Source: Bemisia tabaci (Eukaryota > Arthropoda > Insecta > Hemiptera > Aleyrodidae). Taken from it: a DNA stretch of 64,000 bases. The position numbers were made by a program, and so were the translations under genes. Each line of letters opens with the position of its first letter. Within the stretch, counting starts at the first letter, position 1. The DNA is taken from the NCBI RefSeq assembly GCF_918797505.1, contig NC_092794.1, forward strand, positions 67,803,345 through 67,867,344, read 5' to 3'. The notes below the pieces were generated by a model, which searched no databases, was not told where the DNA came from, and saw nothing but the letters and a program-made list of their open reading frames with translations. Positions 32,393 through 43,473 of the stretch are shown piece after piece.

Positions 32393-33015
32393 GATAACTT
32401 TTCTGGAGTAACTCGGGCACAACATTGTGGGGGTGATAGCAGTGAACGGCCTCTATTAAAAATTGTAAATTTATTGTCTGGTTGGGATTAAGATTGCTCC
32501 AGAATTCACTGAAACGGTGGCGGCGCGGCGCGCGTGAGAGCAAGATCGGAAACGACCCGTTCGGATATTAGATAAGGGCCATGCGAGAGTCGAACCACGG
32601 ACCTCTCGGCCGACAGTAAAAGTGGTCTGGGTTGCGTGATTTATCACATCAAAATCGTTGCATTTTGAGTTAGGTAAAGAAAGCGTCATATATCGAGAGT
32701 AGAGGAGGGCGAGCGACGAAAGGTCGTTCGAGGAGTCTTCGTTCGGTTTCGAGCAGGGCTTAACGCGTTCGCCTTGCGATCTGCGAGCCACGAACACTCG
32801 ATCTTGTATTGTATCCCATTGGCGCCATGTCGTCCAGGAAGAGTCTACTTGTTATCAAGAGGAAGAAGAAGAAGAGGAAGAAAAAAGGCCAAGCCCAAAT
32901 TCGGAAAAATGCTTAAATCTACGATAGATCGATATTAAGACAGCGTCATGCAGCACTGAAAAAACATTTGCTTGGATTGGTAGGCGCGGCGCGGTGGTCG
33001 GCATGAACACATATT
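32393..33015. other. No gene seen; short GAA/GAG simple sequence
   Basis: AAGAGGAAGAAGAAGAAGAG-type purine repeat at about 32860-32885. At 32954 a CACTGAAAAAACATTTGC word resembles a family E terminus, but no matching right end follows. Confidence 0.45.
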
Positions 33016-33258
33016 AGCGCCTACAAGACTGCATGGATACTTCACGCATTGCGTCAAAGACAGTGCGGTCGCTCCGGTTAGCAGCGGACGGCGTGAGACG
33101 CATAGCGCCTACAAGACTGCATGAACACTTCACGCATTGCGTCCAAACACAGTGCGTGCAGCAGCAGTCGGCATGAAATGCATATCGCATACGAGACTGT
33201 AGGAATACTTCACGCGTTGCGCCAAACACAATGCGGTCAGTGCGGCGCGGCGGCAGAA
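33016..33258 (+). repeat. Family L tandem array, three units
   Basis: Units begin at about 33016, 33104 and 33184 (periods 88 and 80). Each contains CGC-TACAAGACTGCATG-like, TACTTCACGCATTGCG and CAAACACAGTGCG words. The array is GC-rich. The shared TACTTCACGCATTGCG links it with the hairpin at 3811-3899. Confidence 0.8.
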
Positions 33259-34823
33259 GTTAAAATGATTAAACCACATTTATGTTTCTTCTTTCATAAT
33301 TTTCTCGTACATTTCACATAAATGGAAGGCCTTGTCCACACAGAGATAGGTTTACGGAACTTAACTTCCGCGCCAAGTTCCGTGAACTTTTGGTAGTAAT
33401 GTTGACAGGGCTTGCAAAAACTGTGTCCAACACGAGTTGACGCGTCATATGTACTCCTCCCCCTCCGGCGCGTTCACTTGATGGTTTTTATTGATGCTTC
33501 AAAATGAATGAGAAAGGGGCGGCAATATGCAGGCGGCAAGTATGTAAATCCGGCCCTGAATAATACTAAATTTCGGTTAGTGATTCTTAGTAGGACGCTT
33601 TTATCATATTCAGCTCGCACTTTTTCAATGAATGGGGTTCCGTTCCAAAGCTGCAGAAACGGCAACTGCGTAGAGATCTGCGCGGAGCAACAATAAAAGC
33701 AGTTCGGTGTTACTCACAAATTAACCTCGTAAAACTTCCAAAATGACTTTCACCGACGGCTGCAAGAAATTGGAGCTCTTCGGTCCCGCGGAATCTGGCT
33801 CCAACAGCTGATTATTCGTATGCGTTCCCGCTCTTGTGGCATGCTGATTGCTGCCGCCGCGCCGTCACCCGGAAGGAAGAGCACATTCATCTCGTCACTC
33901 TGCTGACGTAAGGGCGTTACTGCATTTTGCGGTGAGCCCTACCGTCCGTAAGACAACACACTTTCCAGGGCTCACTTGAAAATGAGGTTACGCTCTTACG
34001 TTAGACGGAGGTCAATGCACACTGCAATGTAACCGGACGGAACACAAGACAGGGAGAATTAGGCGTTTGAGTAAAAGACGTGCCTCCTCATTAAAATGTC
34101 GAGTAGAACACATTCACCAAATCAAAAATGTCGAAAATTATCTCATAAGCGAGGAGTTAACGTCTGCAGTTTCTGGTGCTACTACCTACCTATGGTGTAA
34201 AAGTTGCTGACGAAAACCAATTCTCTGATTCACTTATTGATGACTCACGGTACTGGACCAACTGAAGTCTCTAAACAAGTTTTCAGTATTAATAAACTCT
34301 ATTTTTAATCTTAATGACCAAGACCAGGTTCAAAACGCTATTATTTTGAGAAATGCGTATCTCGTGGTTAAATGTCATTTTCTATTCAGTCAATGCTTGA
34401 TCTGGCCATATGAGATCAAATTGAATTTTACCTGATGAGGAATTGTAAGCGTGAAACTCTTTTTTCAGCCTTTTAATGATCCAAATTCACAAAAAAACAG
34501 GTTTAACACACTAATTGCAAAAATACAAAACTCATAATGAAGTGTTATTTTTTAGTGCCGAAAATGCAAATCTCGGCATTTCTACCGTATTTTCTAACAG
34601 TCCGAGAAATTATTCAAAGTCCTGATGGAGCTTGAAAAAACATCATATTCTTGCTTTCCTCAAAAATTATTACACATTTATTCACAATAAAGAGGAATGT
34701 AGACAGCTTTTTTACTCTCCTGGAAAATGGTTTTTTCCGAGATACGCACTTCCTCACTTTCACCATTGATATGAAAATTACTTATCATACTTTCAATGTA
34801 TGCAGTGCAAACAGTGATAAAAG
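33259..34823. other. No gene seen (outside the small foldback)
   Basis: Sequence of mixed composition, A/T-rich after 34100. Short frames only. No other recurring repeat recognised. Confidence 0.45.
33903..34006. repeat. Small foldback (II)
   Basis: Arms CTGACGTAAGGGCGTTACTG, CATTTTGCGGTGAGCCCT and the inverted AGGGCTCACTTGAAAATGAG, GTTACGCTCTTACGTTAG with a loop of about 25 bases. Confidence 0.75.
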
Positions 34824-35041
34824 TCAAAACATCAAGACCTAACTTTCCGTAGGGCGAGGTCGTACCAATATAAAACGCCTTCAACTGCGTATGATTCTGT
34901 GCAACACAGCAAAGTTGAAATAGTTGTATTCTTAGGTTCAAACCTAACTCGAGTGAATTCCTCTACCAAGTAAGGTTTGTCGAGGTTGCTAACTGTCATA
35001 TTTCAAGTTACCTCCCACATTTTATACCTATTATTGCCCGT
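34824..35041 (+). repeat. Family R direct duplication, unit 1
   Basis: This and 35090-35295 are direct copies (ACATCAAGACCT, ACCAATATAAAACGCCTTCA, ACTGCGTATGATTCTGTGCA, TACCAAGTAAGGTTTGTCGA, TTATTGCCCGT), about 90% alike by eye, offset by about 266 bp. Unit 1 has a short extra piece near its left end. Confidence 0.88.
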
Positions 35042-35089
35042 GACACAAATTTAAGCTTTAATTGATTTCAAAAGACTTAGCACTCAAAT

Positions 35090-35295
35090 TCAACACATCA
35101 AGACCTCACTGCGGTCGAACCAATATAAAACGCCTTCAACTGCGTATGATACTGTGCAACACACCAAAGTTTAAATAATTGTATTCTTAGGTTCAAACCT
35201 AAATCGAGTGAATTCCTCTACCAAGTAAGGTTTGTCAAGGTTGCTAACTGCCATATTTCAAGTTACCTCCTATAGTTTATACCCATTATTGCCCG
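35090..35295 (+). repeat. Family R direct duplication, unit 2
   Basis: Second unit of the R duplication; its right end is immediately followed by the S foldback at 35303. The word CGTATGATACTGTGCAACAC also occurs at about 3724. Confidence 0.88.
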
Positions 35296-35302
35296 TAGCT
35301 AG

Positions 35303-35639
35303 CAATTCTTGTAGATTAGCTAAAAATAATAAGATCTGTCCAAACTGCAGCTTTCTACGTTGAATATTTGCCGAGATATCGCCCTTAGAAAAGTCAGGTT
35401 TTTGGCGTTATCCACTGCGGTAGTGACACCCTTGGTTCCTTCCACCTAGTTTCCATCCAAGTTTCACGTTTAGTAACCAAAGCGTTACTGACTGATGGAA
35501 GTAGGGTGGAAGAAACCACGGGTGTCATTACCGCGATGGATGACGTCAAAAACCAGATTTTTCAATCTCGGTTAATATTCAACGTAAAAAGTTGCCGTTT
35601 GGACAGATTTTATTATTTTTAGCTAATCTGCAAGAATCA
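35303..35639. mobile_element. Family S foldback element
   Basis: Left arm AATTCTTGTAGATTAGCTAA, AAATAATAAGATCTGTCCAA; right arm, reverse complement, GATTCTTGCAGATTAGCTAA, AAATAATAAAATCTGTCCAA. Pairing continues through GTTTTTGGCGT and GGTAGTGACACCC to a loop of about 60 bases. 337 bp, non-coding. Confidence 0.88.
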
Positions 35640-36440
35640 AGCATCAAAATACGATTTTGTGACCAGCACAACTGGCCCATTACAAACGAGGGCAAAATTT
35701 ACACAATTTTTTCTCTGATTTGGTCAAAAAATACTGGAGGGAGAAATATTTTTCTCATCGGTATGGTGAAAATTTTAAAAAATAAAAATAAATCAAGAGG
35801 AAGAGGACGGAAAAAATACCGTTCCATGTAACACAAGGACCAGACGCGCGCCACAAGTTCGCATCGACGCAGCACTCAAAATTCTGAGAGTCACTGGTGT
35901 GCTGGTGAGCTCCATGAAAGTCCATTACACTTGAATCGGTCCACGTTAAAAGTTTAAAAACTGCCAAAATCATAGTTCTAATGGGTCCTGGGTCCCACAA
36001 GAATGCCTGCCTTCTACGGTTCGTCAGATGATAGGCATGTTCGGGTTTTAACAGATCCGATTCACTTAGAAGCAAGGCGCATTCCCGCGGCGGCGATTTG
36101 GGGCATAAGACAGGGTTAAAAGGTGGCTCCGGTCTGGCCCATCCCAAAGCGATAAGTCAGTCGCTATGACTGATTGCCGATTGTGAAGCACTCGTTCCAT
36201 TCGTAGCTCGTACGCGTTCCATCACGAGCAGACTTCTGGCGTTAGGTCTCTGTTGTCGAATTGTATATTTTTGTTCTTCGCGAGTTGGTAACACCAGAGA
36301 TGGAAAGTGAAATTCCGAAGGACGCATAAATTTGAAAAAAAATGTGTAACTTGTTGATATTTCTCATGATGGGTCATTTACACGGAGAGTATAGGCCACT
36401 GGGCCCCATGGAGAGGCTTAGGGCCCAAATATGGCAGCGT
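35640..36440. other. No gene seen
   Basis: Mixed sequence with a 130-codon minus-strand open frame (35755-36147) that shows no recognisable domain or splice support. I do not call it a gene. Confidence 0.4.
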
Positions 36441-36570
36441 TTTGTTTTGGTTTTTGAGGATGGGAGGAGATCATTGCCAACCTTTGACGGTTTTCACCTG
36501 TTGATGATAACCAGGTGAAAATCGTCGAAGGTTGGCAATGATCCCCTCCCATCTTCAAAAACCAACAAAG
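36441..36570. repeat. Foldback U
   Basis: Arms TTTTGGTTTTTGAGGATGGG, AGGAGATCATTGCCAACCTT and inverted AAGGTTGGCAATGATCCCCT, CCCATCTTCAAAAACCAACA, with a loop GTTTTCACCTGTTG...CAGGTGAAAA that also pairs. Nearly the whole 130 bp is palindromic. Confidence 0.88.
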
Positions 36571-38227
36571 CCAATGTAGACACCGAGTCGATCTTGCAAA
36601 CACGTGGCAGCCTTGCATCACGCATAGAGCTTTACATGCATTTACAACGTGAAGACGCAGCATTGAAAGCATGCTGAAATGCCAGTTGCCGTCTCTACCG
36701 TATATTACTATTCAGCAGACGCTTCCCCTCTGCGTACCCCGAACAACGCGACAAAATGTTCGGAGTTGACGTGAATGACAATTTTGAACACTTCTTTCAG
36801 GAGGCTCATCATGCGTTCTTCAGCATTCATGTCTACCTTCGAGGATGAATCGCGAAGTGTTTGAGGTGAGAGAAACATCATGAATTAATCCTAGAAGAAA
36901 TTAGGTGTTGTTTTATTCATTAAAAGCTACTAAAAGTGTGCCAAGTTTTTCCTCTTTTCTGTTAGAATAATTACCATTTCGAAATTTCCGAACTTGTTCC
37001 TCATTAGATGCGTCAACACCTAGGACGATTCTTTTTCAAGATTTCTACCGCCCTAGCGCTCGGAATCCTCCCCCCCTCCGCCCGGAAATGTTAATGTGGG
37101 GACATTTGAGACATTTCTAAACTATAGACATCCCTCTTTCCAGTGAAAAATGTTTGACCTCAGATATCAAAGACATTTTCGCTCCTTCGTAAACAATTTT
37201 TGTCTGCGCCACTGTTCCTGACTTTATAATCCCAAATATGAAATTGTTTAACCATTTCTAAGCTTTTGCTAGTTGACAGTACGTAAGATTTTCCGCAGGT
37301 TTTCAATGTATGTCCTTCGAAAATAACAAGAACGGCCTTCTTCATTTGTAAAAGAGAGAACAGACGTTAGGAGGACTTGCGTTGATGAACTTTCGTTGCG
37401 CAAGCCTTTGCGGAAGTTCCAACCACACATCCAAGAATTATCAATGTTTCAAGTCGGAGTGACATTCCAGACGCTTGCTCGCTTTCTGAGATGATAAGGG
37501 ATTGGCTGAATGTAAACAATAAAATTCTGCCTGAGTTGATGGTTGGCGTGCAAAAGAACAATGCTCCGCGCAGTCACCTCACGTCTGCTCGTAAACCAAC
37601 GACACAATTTCAAGATGCGGAGTTGTGTACTTGTTGGTTGCAGCAGGTGCAATGCGTTGTGAAATACTCAGTCTGGTCAAATCTTGACTTATGTTTTGCC
37701 TCCATCCCAAAATTTTACGATACACAAACAACAAACATTGTGTGGCTGGGCTAACGCTTGAAAAATTTCGAGACTTTGAAAAATTTTGAGAATTTCCTGG
37801 AATAAAACTTGTAACTTATTTTATCGATCCGTGAAATTCTGAAAAAAGTAGAAGTCAGTGCGTTCTGAAACGACCTAAACTCGTCGCTTTAAAACCATTC
37901 ATTCTACGGTTCCATTGTTTTTTTCACGCAATAACAGGTGCCACATCCCTTCAATTTTCAGAATCCAGTAATGTTGAAATTCAAAGGTTTCCTCGGCTTG
38001 AATAATTCGCATGTTACACACATTTTTAAAATGGTTGTTTCCGAACTGACAGATACATAGGTAGGTCATGTAGGTAGGTCTTATGATATACTTAGAATTC
38101 AAAAGGAAAGGAAAGGTACCATCAAAAGCCCCCTCCCTCTTGTAACGCACTGTTACGCTGGCTCAACCCCCCTCCCACCTAAGTGCGTTACGTAATACTT
38201 GAACGGCCCATTGGAGTGTCTCTAGAG
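36571..38227. other. No gene seen
   Basis: Non-coding, mixed. Near 38140-38210 the words TAACGCACTGTTACG and GCGTTACGTAATACTTGAA are a widespread insect repeat motif in my recollection, but it occurs only once here. Confidence 0.4.
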
Positions 38228-38595
38228 CATACAGAAAATACAGAAGGTGGTGACAAGGCAGCCATCTTGAAGATTTGCTGTGACGTAGAAAATCACACGG
38301 ACTGACGCGCTGTTCAAAAGAAAAAAAAAGTACATTTCATGATGGAACCTGTGCATTTTCAGTTACAGTCGAGCATTAATAGAAAAACATACTGAAACAA
38401 AAAAAGTCATAGTTACAAGTTTTTAGAACTAAAATAAGTGGGAAACTCACAACCTTTCCCGCTCCCTTTTAAACAAAGAGGTCTCGATTCTCCCGCGATC
38501 CTCTTGACCAATCAGAAGGGCGACTTCATTTTTAGCTGTGACGTGGAAAAGTACATTTCTCCGCTTGCCACCACCTTCTGTATTTTCTCTATGTT
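38228..38595. mobile_element. Family AA element with 7-bp target duplication
   Basis: Terminal inverted repeats CATACAGAAAATACAGAAGG-TGGTG and (reverse complement of right end) CATAGAGAAAATACAGAAGG-TGGTGGC. TCTAGAG flanks it on both sides (38221-38227, 38596-38602), extending to 8 bp with one mismatch, as hAT elements leave. Interior non-coding with CTGTGACGT near each end. Confidence 0.78.
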
Positions 38596-38652
38596 TCTAG
38601 AGGCTTTCTAAGAAGGCACTCTAAGGAAGACTCTCCAAGAGCCTGATGAGTG

Positions 38653-38881
38653 CACTGGAAAAAAAACACATAGGATCTAGAGTCCAGACACTTAAAAACA
38701 TCGACAAGAGAAAATACTCTTGATTCAATCAGACTTAAGCTTAAATCAAGAACCCAGCCTCTTAATTTGAGCGGATTTCCTTTTGATTTAAGCTTGAATC
38801 TGGTTGAATCAAGAGTCCTTTTTCTTGTCAATGTTTTCAAGAGTCTGGACTCTACATCCAAAGGGTTTTTTTTTCCCAGTG
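38653..38881. mobile_element. Family D palindromic element, copy 5
   Basis: 229 bp with complete arms and CACTGGAAAAAAAACACATA and TTTTTTTCCCAGTG ends. Flanks TG/TA differ by one base, so the duplication is decayed or absent. Confidence 0.9.
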
Positions 38882-38929
38882 TACTCTACTTTTTCTTACA
38901 GCCTCTTTCTTCTTGCGGGCGGAAAACGG

Positions 38930-39250
38930 GCGGATTCTCGCCGGACGAGGCAACGCGGCGTGCTTGGAGTTTATTAAGTCATCTTACTATCCGTCGCATC
39001 GCGGCGCGTTGCTTTCATGCGATGCGGCGGTCGCAAGACGCCGGCCGTCGCGACGCCGGCGGCCGCGCCTTCCCGCACGGCCGCGTCGACGAGGGAGTGC
39101 TCGCGCACAACGGGAGCATAAATATAAGTATCAATTAAACAGCCGAGCCGGGGCAACGGGGTGGGACGGAGAAGGGAGCGACGAATCGGCGAGCTAACGC
39201 GGGCATTAGCAACGCGCCGTTTGCGATGCGTTTCCGCCTCCGACGAGGAC
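38930..39250. promoter_or_regulatory. CpG-rich block, candidate promoter or 5' exon region
   Basis: A sharply GC-rich, CpG-dense stretch (CGCGGCGCGTTGC, CGCCGGCCGTCGCGACGCCG) among A/T-rich sequence. It has no repeat partner in the window. Its frames encode Arg/Ala-rich peptides without domain character. It could hold a promoter or non-coding first exon; I see no TATA or initiator that decides it. Confidence 0.3.
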
Positions 39251-39411
39251 CTAAAAGCCCAAAGGCCTACTTAGCGTGCGCGTACTCCACTCTCCGGATT
39301 TCTCCCCGTCCGTCATCGTGAAATGCGTCACGCACAGAGCTCCAGTGTCCAGTGACATGAATAGAGTATCTGTATAGGGAGAGTACCAGAGACAAGAGAC
39401 CCTCCACTGCA

Positions 39412-39678
39412 GGCCGATTCTTGAAACTGATAGACAAAGCTACAGACAAAGACGATAAAAGGGACTTGGAGGGATCCTATTGGTGGAAGCGGGTGGTGGC
39501 GATGGACATAGGAGGTACGTGATGGACTAACTAACGGCAACCCACCAAAGACCCGACAGTTAGTCCATCATTTTCTTCCTTAGTCTATAAGAACCAACCA
39601 TGTCAACCAATAGGATCGCTCTATACTCCCTTTGTCTTCTTTGCCTATCGCTTTGTCTATCAGTTTCAATAATCGGCC
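39412..39678. mobile_element. Family T foldback element, copy 1
   Basis: Inverted ends GGCCGATTCTTGAAACTGAT, AGACAAAG and CTTTGTCTATCAGTTTCAATAATCGGCC (read in pieces). Inside, GGATCCTATTGGT pairs with ACCAATAGGATC and GATGGACTAACT with AGTTAGTCCATC. Intact, 267 bp. Confidence 0.85.
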
Positions 39679-40511
39679 CGCTGGCCTAATGGCGACAGAT
39701 GGAAACTTCTATTTTCGGGGATTCAACACTTCCTTATAGAAAATTATAAGGGAGCAACAATTATCACCTTCTTTCGGCTGTTGACCTACCTACTAGGTAG
39801 ATGATGAGCTTCGGGTGACATCATGAGCCAAAAAAGTTTCCCAAACTTCAGTTTTTCCGCAATCTAAGGATTGGCAGTCGCATTTTTTGTGTTAGAATGT
39901 TGGCTGCCCTTTCGAGGTCCTAAGAGCTCCATATTTCGACATGTTCTAGCTCTCCCGAAGTAATTAATCTATACAAAACAAGTTTAGATCGAACTATGTA
40001 TTGCTTTGGCAACGAATACATAGGAGGCAATTTTCCCATGCAATTCAGGCGAGCTCCCTAATAATTCCTCCCGGTAATGCAACAGAGCGGAGAGACAAGG
40101 ACGGGAGCGGCCGGACTTGAGGCGTTTCCCGAGTTGATGAACCCGATGCCGATCCAAATTGGTGTGCGTGAGGCTCCAGCGACACGCGAAGATGGGCCCG
40201 GGGGAGGGGGGGGGGGCCGGGGGCGAGGACGGGCCCCCGAACACGCGCGTGGAAACTGGAAGTCGGGAACATGAACATATTGAACATCCACCAGGCTCCA
40301 TTACGGAGTATCGATATATTTCGGGGGAGCCTTGGGAGGGCCCGCTCCTCAATAGAGTCACGTGACAAGCACAGTATTATGCTCACCAGAGCATACTCAA
40401 CTCCAAGAGCCGAACGACATACACCATTCAGCTACCTCGGATCACAAGTTTCAAAGTTTTAGACTTTCCCGAGGATATTCTCCGAGTTTTCCATACATGG
40501 AAAACTAGCTA
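39679..40511. other. No gene seen; G-rich tract at 40193-40233
   Basis: Non-coding, GC-rich at 40080-40270, including four or more G runs (GGGCCCGGGGGAGGGGGGGG and GGGGGCGAGGACGGG), a strong quadruplex pattern. Several long overlapping frames here reflect the absence of stops in GC-rich DNA. Confidence 0.45.
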
Positions 40512-40732
40512 CACTGGAAAGAAAAACGCAATGGATCTAGAGTCCAGACTCTTGAAAACATTGACAGGAAAAAGAACTCTTGATTCAATCAGATTTAAGC
40601 TTAAAGGGAAACCCGCTCAAATTAAGAGGCTTGGTTCTTGATTTAAGCTTAAATTTGATTGAATCAAATAATTTTTCTTTTCGATGTTTTTAAGAGTCTG
40701 GACTCTAGATCCAATGTGTTTTTTTTCCAGTG
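40512..40732. mobile_element. Family D palindromic element, copy 6
   Basis: 221 bp, CACTGGAAAGAAAAACGCAA to GTTTTTTTTCCAGTG; a small internal deletion near the centre. Flanks TA/TG, one mismatch from a duplication. Confidence 0.9.
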
Positions 40733-41235
40733 TGTGAACACTCTGATGTTGGTGACAAATCTGGGTGGGTTTTTCTTTTTTTATAAATAAAGCGGATGAT
40801 TTTTTGGCCCCATAAACAGGAGCCACCTCCTTATTTCCACCTGAAAATTGAAGTAGAACTAGATTCTTTACCTAATTAACGAATTCAAACACCGGACGAA
40901 TCTCACCTGGACCGCGGGAAGGATCACAGTGTGGTTTGTATTGGCATCGCCGGAATTTATCGGCTAGGGCCCCCGGACCACCCGGGTGTCACAAAAATTC
41001 GAGGTCAACCCTAAAAAAAGAAGAATAAAAAGAAGAAGAAGAAGAAAGGGCCGTCCGTCGCGACGCCCACCGTTCGGCCCACGTTACTCCAATTATTTTA
41101 ATATCCGAGGCTCATTGTTGACACCGGCCCAGCCCGGCCCGTGCGTGTTTCAATACCTATGCACCTTTAATCAGATTCAAATTCAGAAAATATGAACGTC
41201 ATAAAGCCGCCGCACCGGAGGCTTTGAGGGTATTA
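40733..41235. other. No gene seen
   Basis: Contains a purine simple repeat (AAGAAGAAGAAGAAAGG, about 41030) that gives a Lys/Arg-rich false frame, and a GC-rich patch at 40910-41150. No exon support. Confidence 0.45.
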
Positions 41236-41237
41236 CT

Positions 41238-41486
41238 GCCGTGCTAAGGAAGAACGCCGTATGAGCCTTCAGGCGTTGCCAAGTTTCCTTAGATAAAACG
41301 CGAATTTCCTGGTAAACTTATGAATATTTTCCTGCCAAACTTTCAGATAATTTTGTTCGCAATTTCACCTAAGGATTCTCAAAATTTAAAGGAAAAATAT
41401 CCATAACTTTCCTCAGAAATAAACATTTTATCGAAGTAAATTTGGCAACTCTCGAATGCTCATACGGCGTTCTTCCTTAGCACGGC
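41238..41486. mobile_element. Family M foldback element, copy 4
   Basis: The best-preserved copy: left GCCGTGCTAAGGAAGAACGC, right (reverse complement) GCCGTGCTAAGGAAGAACGC. GTTGCCAA flanks the arms on the inside. 249 bp, non-coding. Confidence 0.85.
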
Positions 41487-41524
41487 AGATTACGACCAGA
41501 AGCGTCTTACGGATCACGTTGCCG

Positions 41525-41689
41525 CAGTGGCGTGGCGTGCTTTGCGATATATCGATTGTCATGCCATTTAAACCTATGGACAAGGATCGATAAACAGGGG
41601 TTCGCAGCGAACACCTTGATAATCGATTCTTCACCATAGGTTCAAATGGCAGAACAATCGATACAGCGCGATTCACGCCATGCCATTGG
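41525..41689 (+). mobile_element. Family B foldback element, copy 4
   Basis: Ends CAGTGGCGTGGCGTGCTTTG and, in reverse complement, CAATGGCATGGCGTGAATCG. Internal landmarks ATATATCGATTG, GCCATTTAAACCTATGG and GGATCGATAAACAG are all present. It lies shortly downstream of family M copy 4. Confidence 0.8.
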
Positions 41690-41765
41690 TTGCCGTCGCA
41701 ACGGCCTTGAACTTGGAGTCCCCGCCTCTATCACGCTTGGGTTTCAGGGCAGCGGGTAGAATTTT

Positions 41766-41850
41766 GAATGGTTATCGAATGACCTTGATCGATAAATAGC
41801 ATTGCTAGTATAGGGATATGTCGATTAAGATCATTCGATAAGGATGCAAC
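41766..41850. mobile_element. Family C foldback element, copy 1
   Basis: Arms GTTATCGAATGACCTTGATC and the inverted TTAAGATCATTCGATAAGG surround GATAAATAGCATTGCTAGTA. It shares this central unit with 50120-50240. Confidence 0.65.
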
Positions 41851-41941
41851 AATCGACGCGCTGGCCGAGGACCAGACACCATATCAATGGCTGAGGTCGA
41901 AAAATACGCGTTTTCGTTGCAAGTCATTTGTCAAATCAGGG

Positions 41942-42388
41942 GGCTGATTATCGAAATTTATTGACAGAGCAAAAGACAAAGATAACAAAGAAGAAATGGA
42001 GCGATCCTACTGATCGAAACTGACGGTTTTTATAGACTACACTAGAAAAAAAAAACACATTGGATCTAGAGTCCAGACTCTTAAAAACATCGACAAGAAA
42101 AAATACTCTTGATTCAATCAGATTTAAGCTTAAATCAAGAACCCAGCCTCTTAATTTGAGCGGATTTCCTTTTGATTGAAGCTTAAATCTGATTGAATCA
42201 AGAGTATTTTTTCTTGTCAATGTTTTCAAGAGTCTAGACTCCAGATCCAATGTGTTTTTTTTTTTCCAGTGTAAGGAGGAAAATCATGGACGATCTATTG
42301 CAACCACTTGCTGCAACCAATAGGATTGCCCCTCATTCTCTTCGTCTTCTTTGTCTATCGGAATGTCCATTAATATCAATGATCAGCC
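41942..42388. mobile_element. Family T foldback element, copy 2, split by D copy 7
   Basis: Ends GGCTGATTATCGAAATTTAT, TGACAGAGCAAAAGACAAAG and inverted CTTTGTCTATCGGAATGTCC, ATTAATATCAATGATCAGCC. The family D element at 42040-42271 interrupts it at a TA. Without D it would be about 215 bp. Confidence 0.82.
42040..42271. mobile_element. Family D palindromic element, copy 7 (inside T copy 2)
   Basis: 232 bp with one terminal change (CACTAG instead of CACTGG). Flanked by TA on both sides. The host is a family T element whose intact relative (39412-39678) has an uninterrupted TATAGACTAAGG-type sequence (reverse complement) at this spot, which directly shows the pre-insertion site. Confidence 0.92.
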
Positions 42389-43473
42389 TGCAGGTATTTT
42401 GTCGAATACCTCAGCGGACAGTCAAATTATGAAAATCAGCCAACTGTTGTCGTGTTTGATTAAATATTTGAGTGTTTTTGAACTTGCAAAGGGGGAAAAA
42501 ATATCACCAAAACGCTAAATTTACTTAAATAAGACGATATAAAATTTTACACCAGTTTTTACTGACAATCTTCTGAATAATTAATGTTTTATTGGATCAC
42601 GCGAGTTTTCGATACATTTTCACTCGTTGCTAAAATTTCTGAAAACGATCATGAATTAATCAAACATTTATTTGACGGGGAGATTTAAGCTACTTATTTT
42701 GAACAGTCTTTCGTCAGTACTCAGTAAAACCCTTCAAATTTCAGTCGGAGGTAGAATGGTTGACCATAATATGACGGGGCATTCCACATAATTACTCAGT
42801 ATGCTTTAACTGTATTGGCAAAGGTTTTAATTAAAAAATGATCGATGCAACATTTTTATCGCACTTAGATGGATGAACTATTTCCAGAGATCCTTTCAGA
42901 ATTCGGACTTCCTAAACCTCAGGTAAAGAAAGAAGAGTGGAGAAGGCCATCTTCCTTGAACCATTCCTGAGCTTACCCGGACTGACCCCTAAAAATTTAG
43001 AATTTAAATCCTCCTTTTCTTCCATTCGGGACAACAGTCCCTAGTTCTACTCATAAATAAATTCTAAATTATACATTTCGTCTCCGTGCTCTTAAATTTT
43101 GCAATAAAATGAATGACGCACTCGTAAATAAAAAGGGAACGAGCCGAGAGGCAAGCAGACAATATCAGCGAAGGTCGCACAGGACATAAACGAATTTCCA
43201 CGCCATTCAGACACCGTTTAACACGTATTTTCGATTCTTTGTCAGTAAGAACGGCCGCTGCGCGCGCATTGTGCCGGACTGCTGTGACGTAAGAATTATT
43301 TTAACAACAGGTGCACTTACGTCGAGGATGTCAAAAATCGGCTCCTCCACTCATTCACATCGACGCGAAGCCACGGTTCCACAGGAGACGACCGACGCGA
43401 AATTGACCGCGAATAATCACGCTCTGGCGGCTTAAATTTCAGTCATATCAAGAAATTGATAAGATCATATTTT
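42389..43473. other. No gene seen
   Basis: A/T-rich left part and a GC-richer part at 43200-43440 with CGACGCGAAG-type CpG words. No frame with recognisable content. Confidence 0.45.

Noticed and set aside
33016..33258. CRISPR-like array
   Set aside because: Units are contiguous 80-88 bp tandem repeats without unique spacers, in eukaryotic DNA.
35755..36147. 130-codon minus-strand frame as a gene
   Set aside because: No domain, no repeat partner, no splice or start context; length is within chance for this window size.
20381..42271. Family D as a Tc1/mariner (TA-specific) MITE
   Set aside because: Some copies are flanked by TA, but others have matching CA, GA or TT, so TA specificity does not hold.
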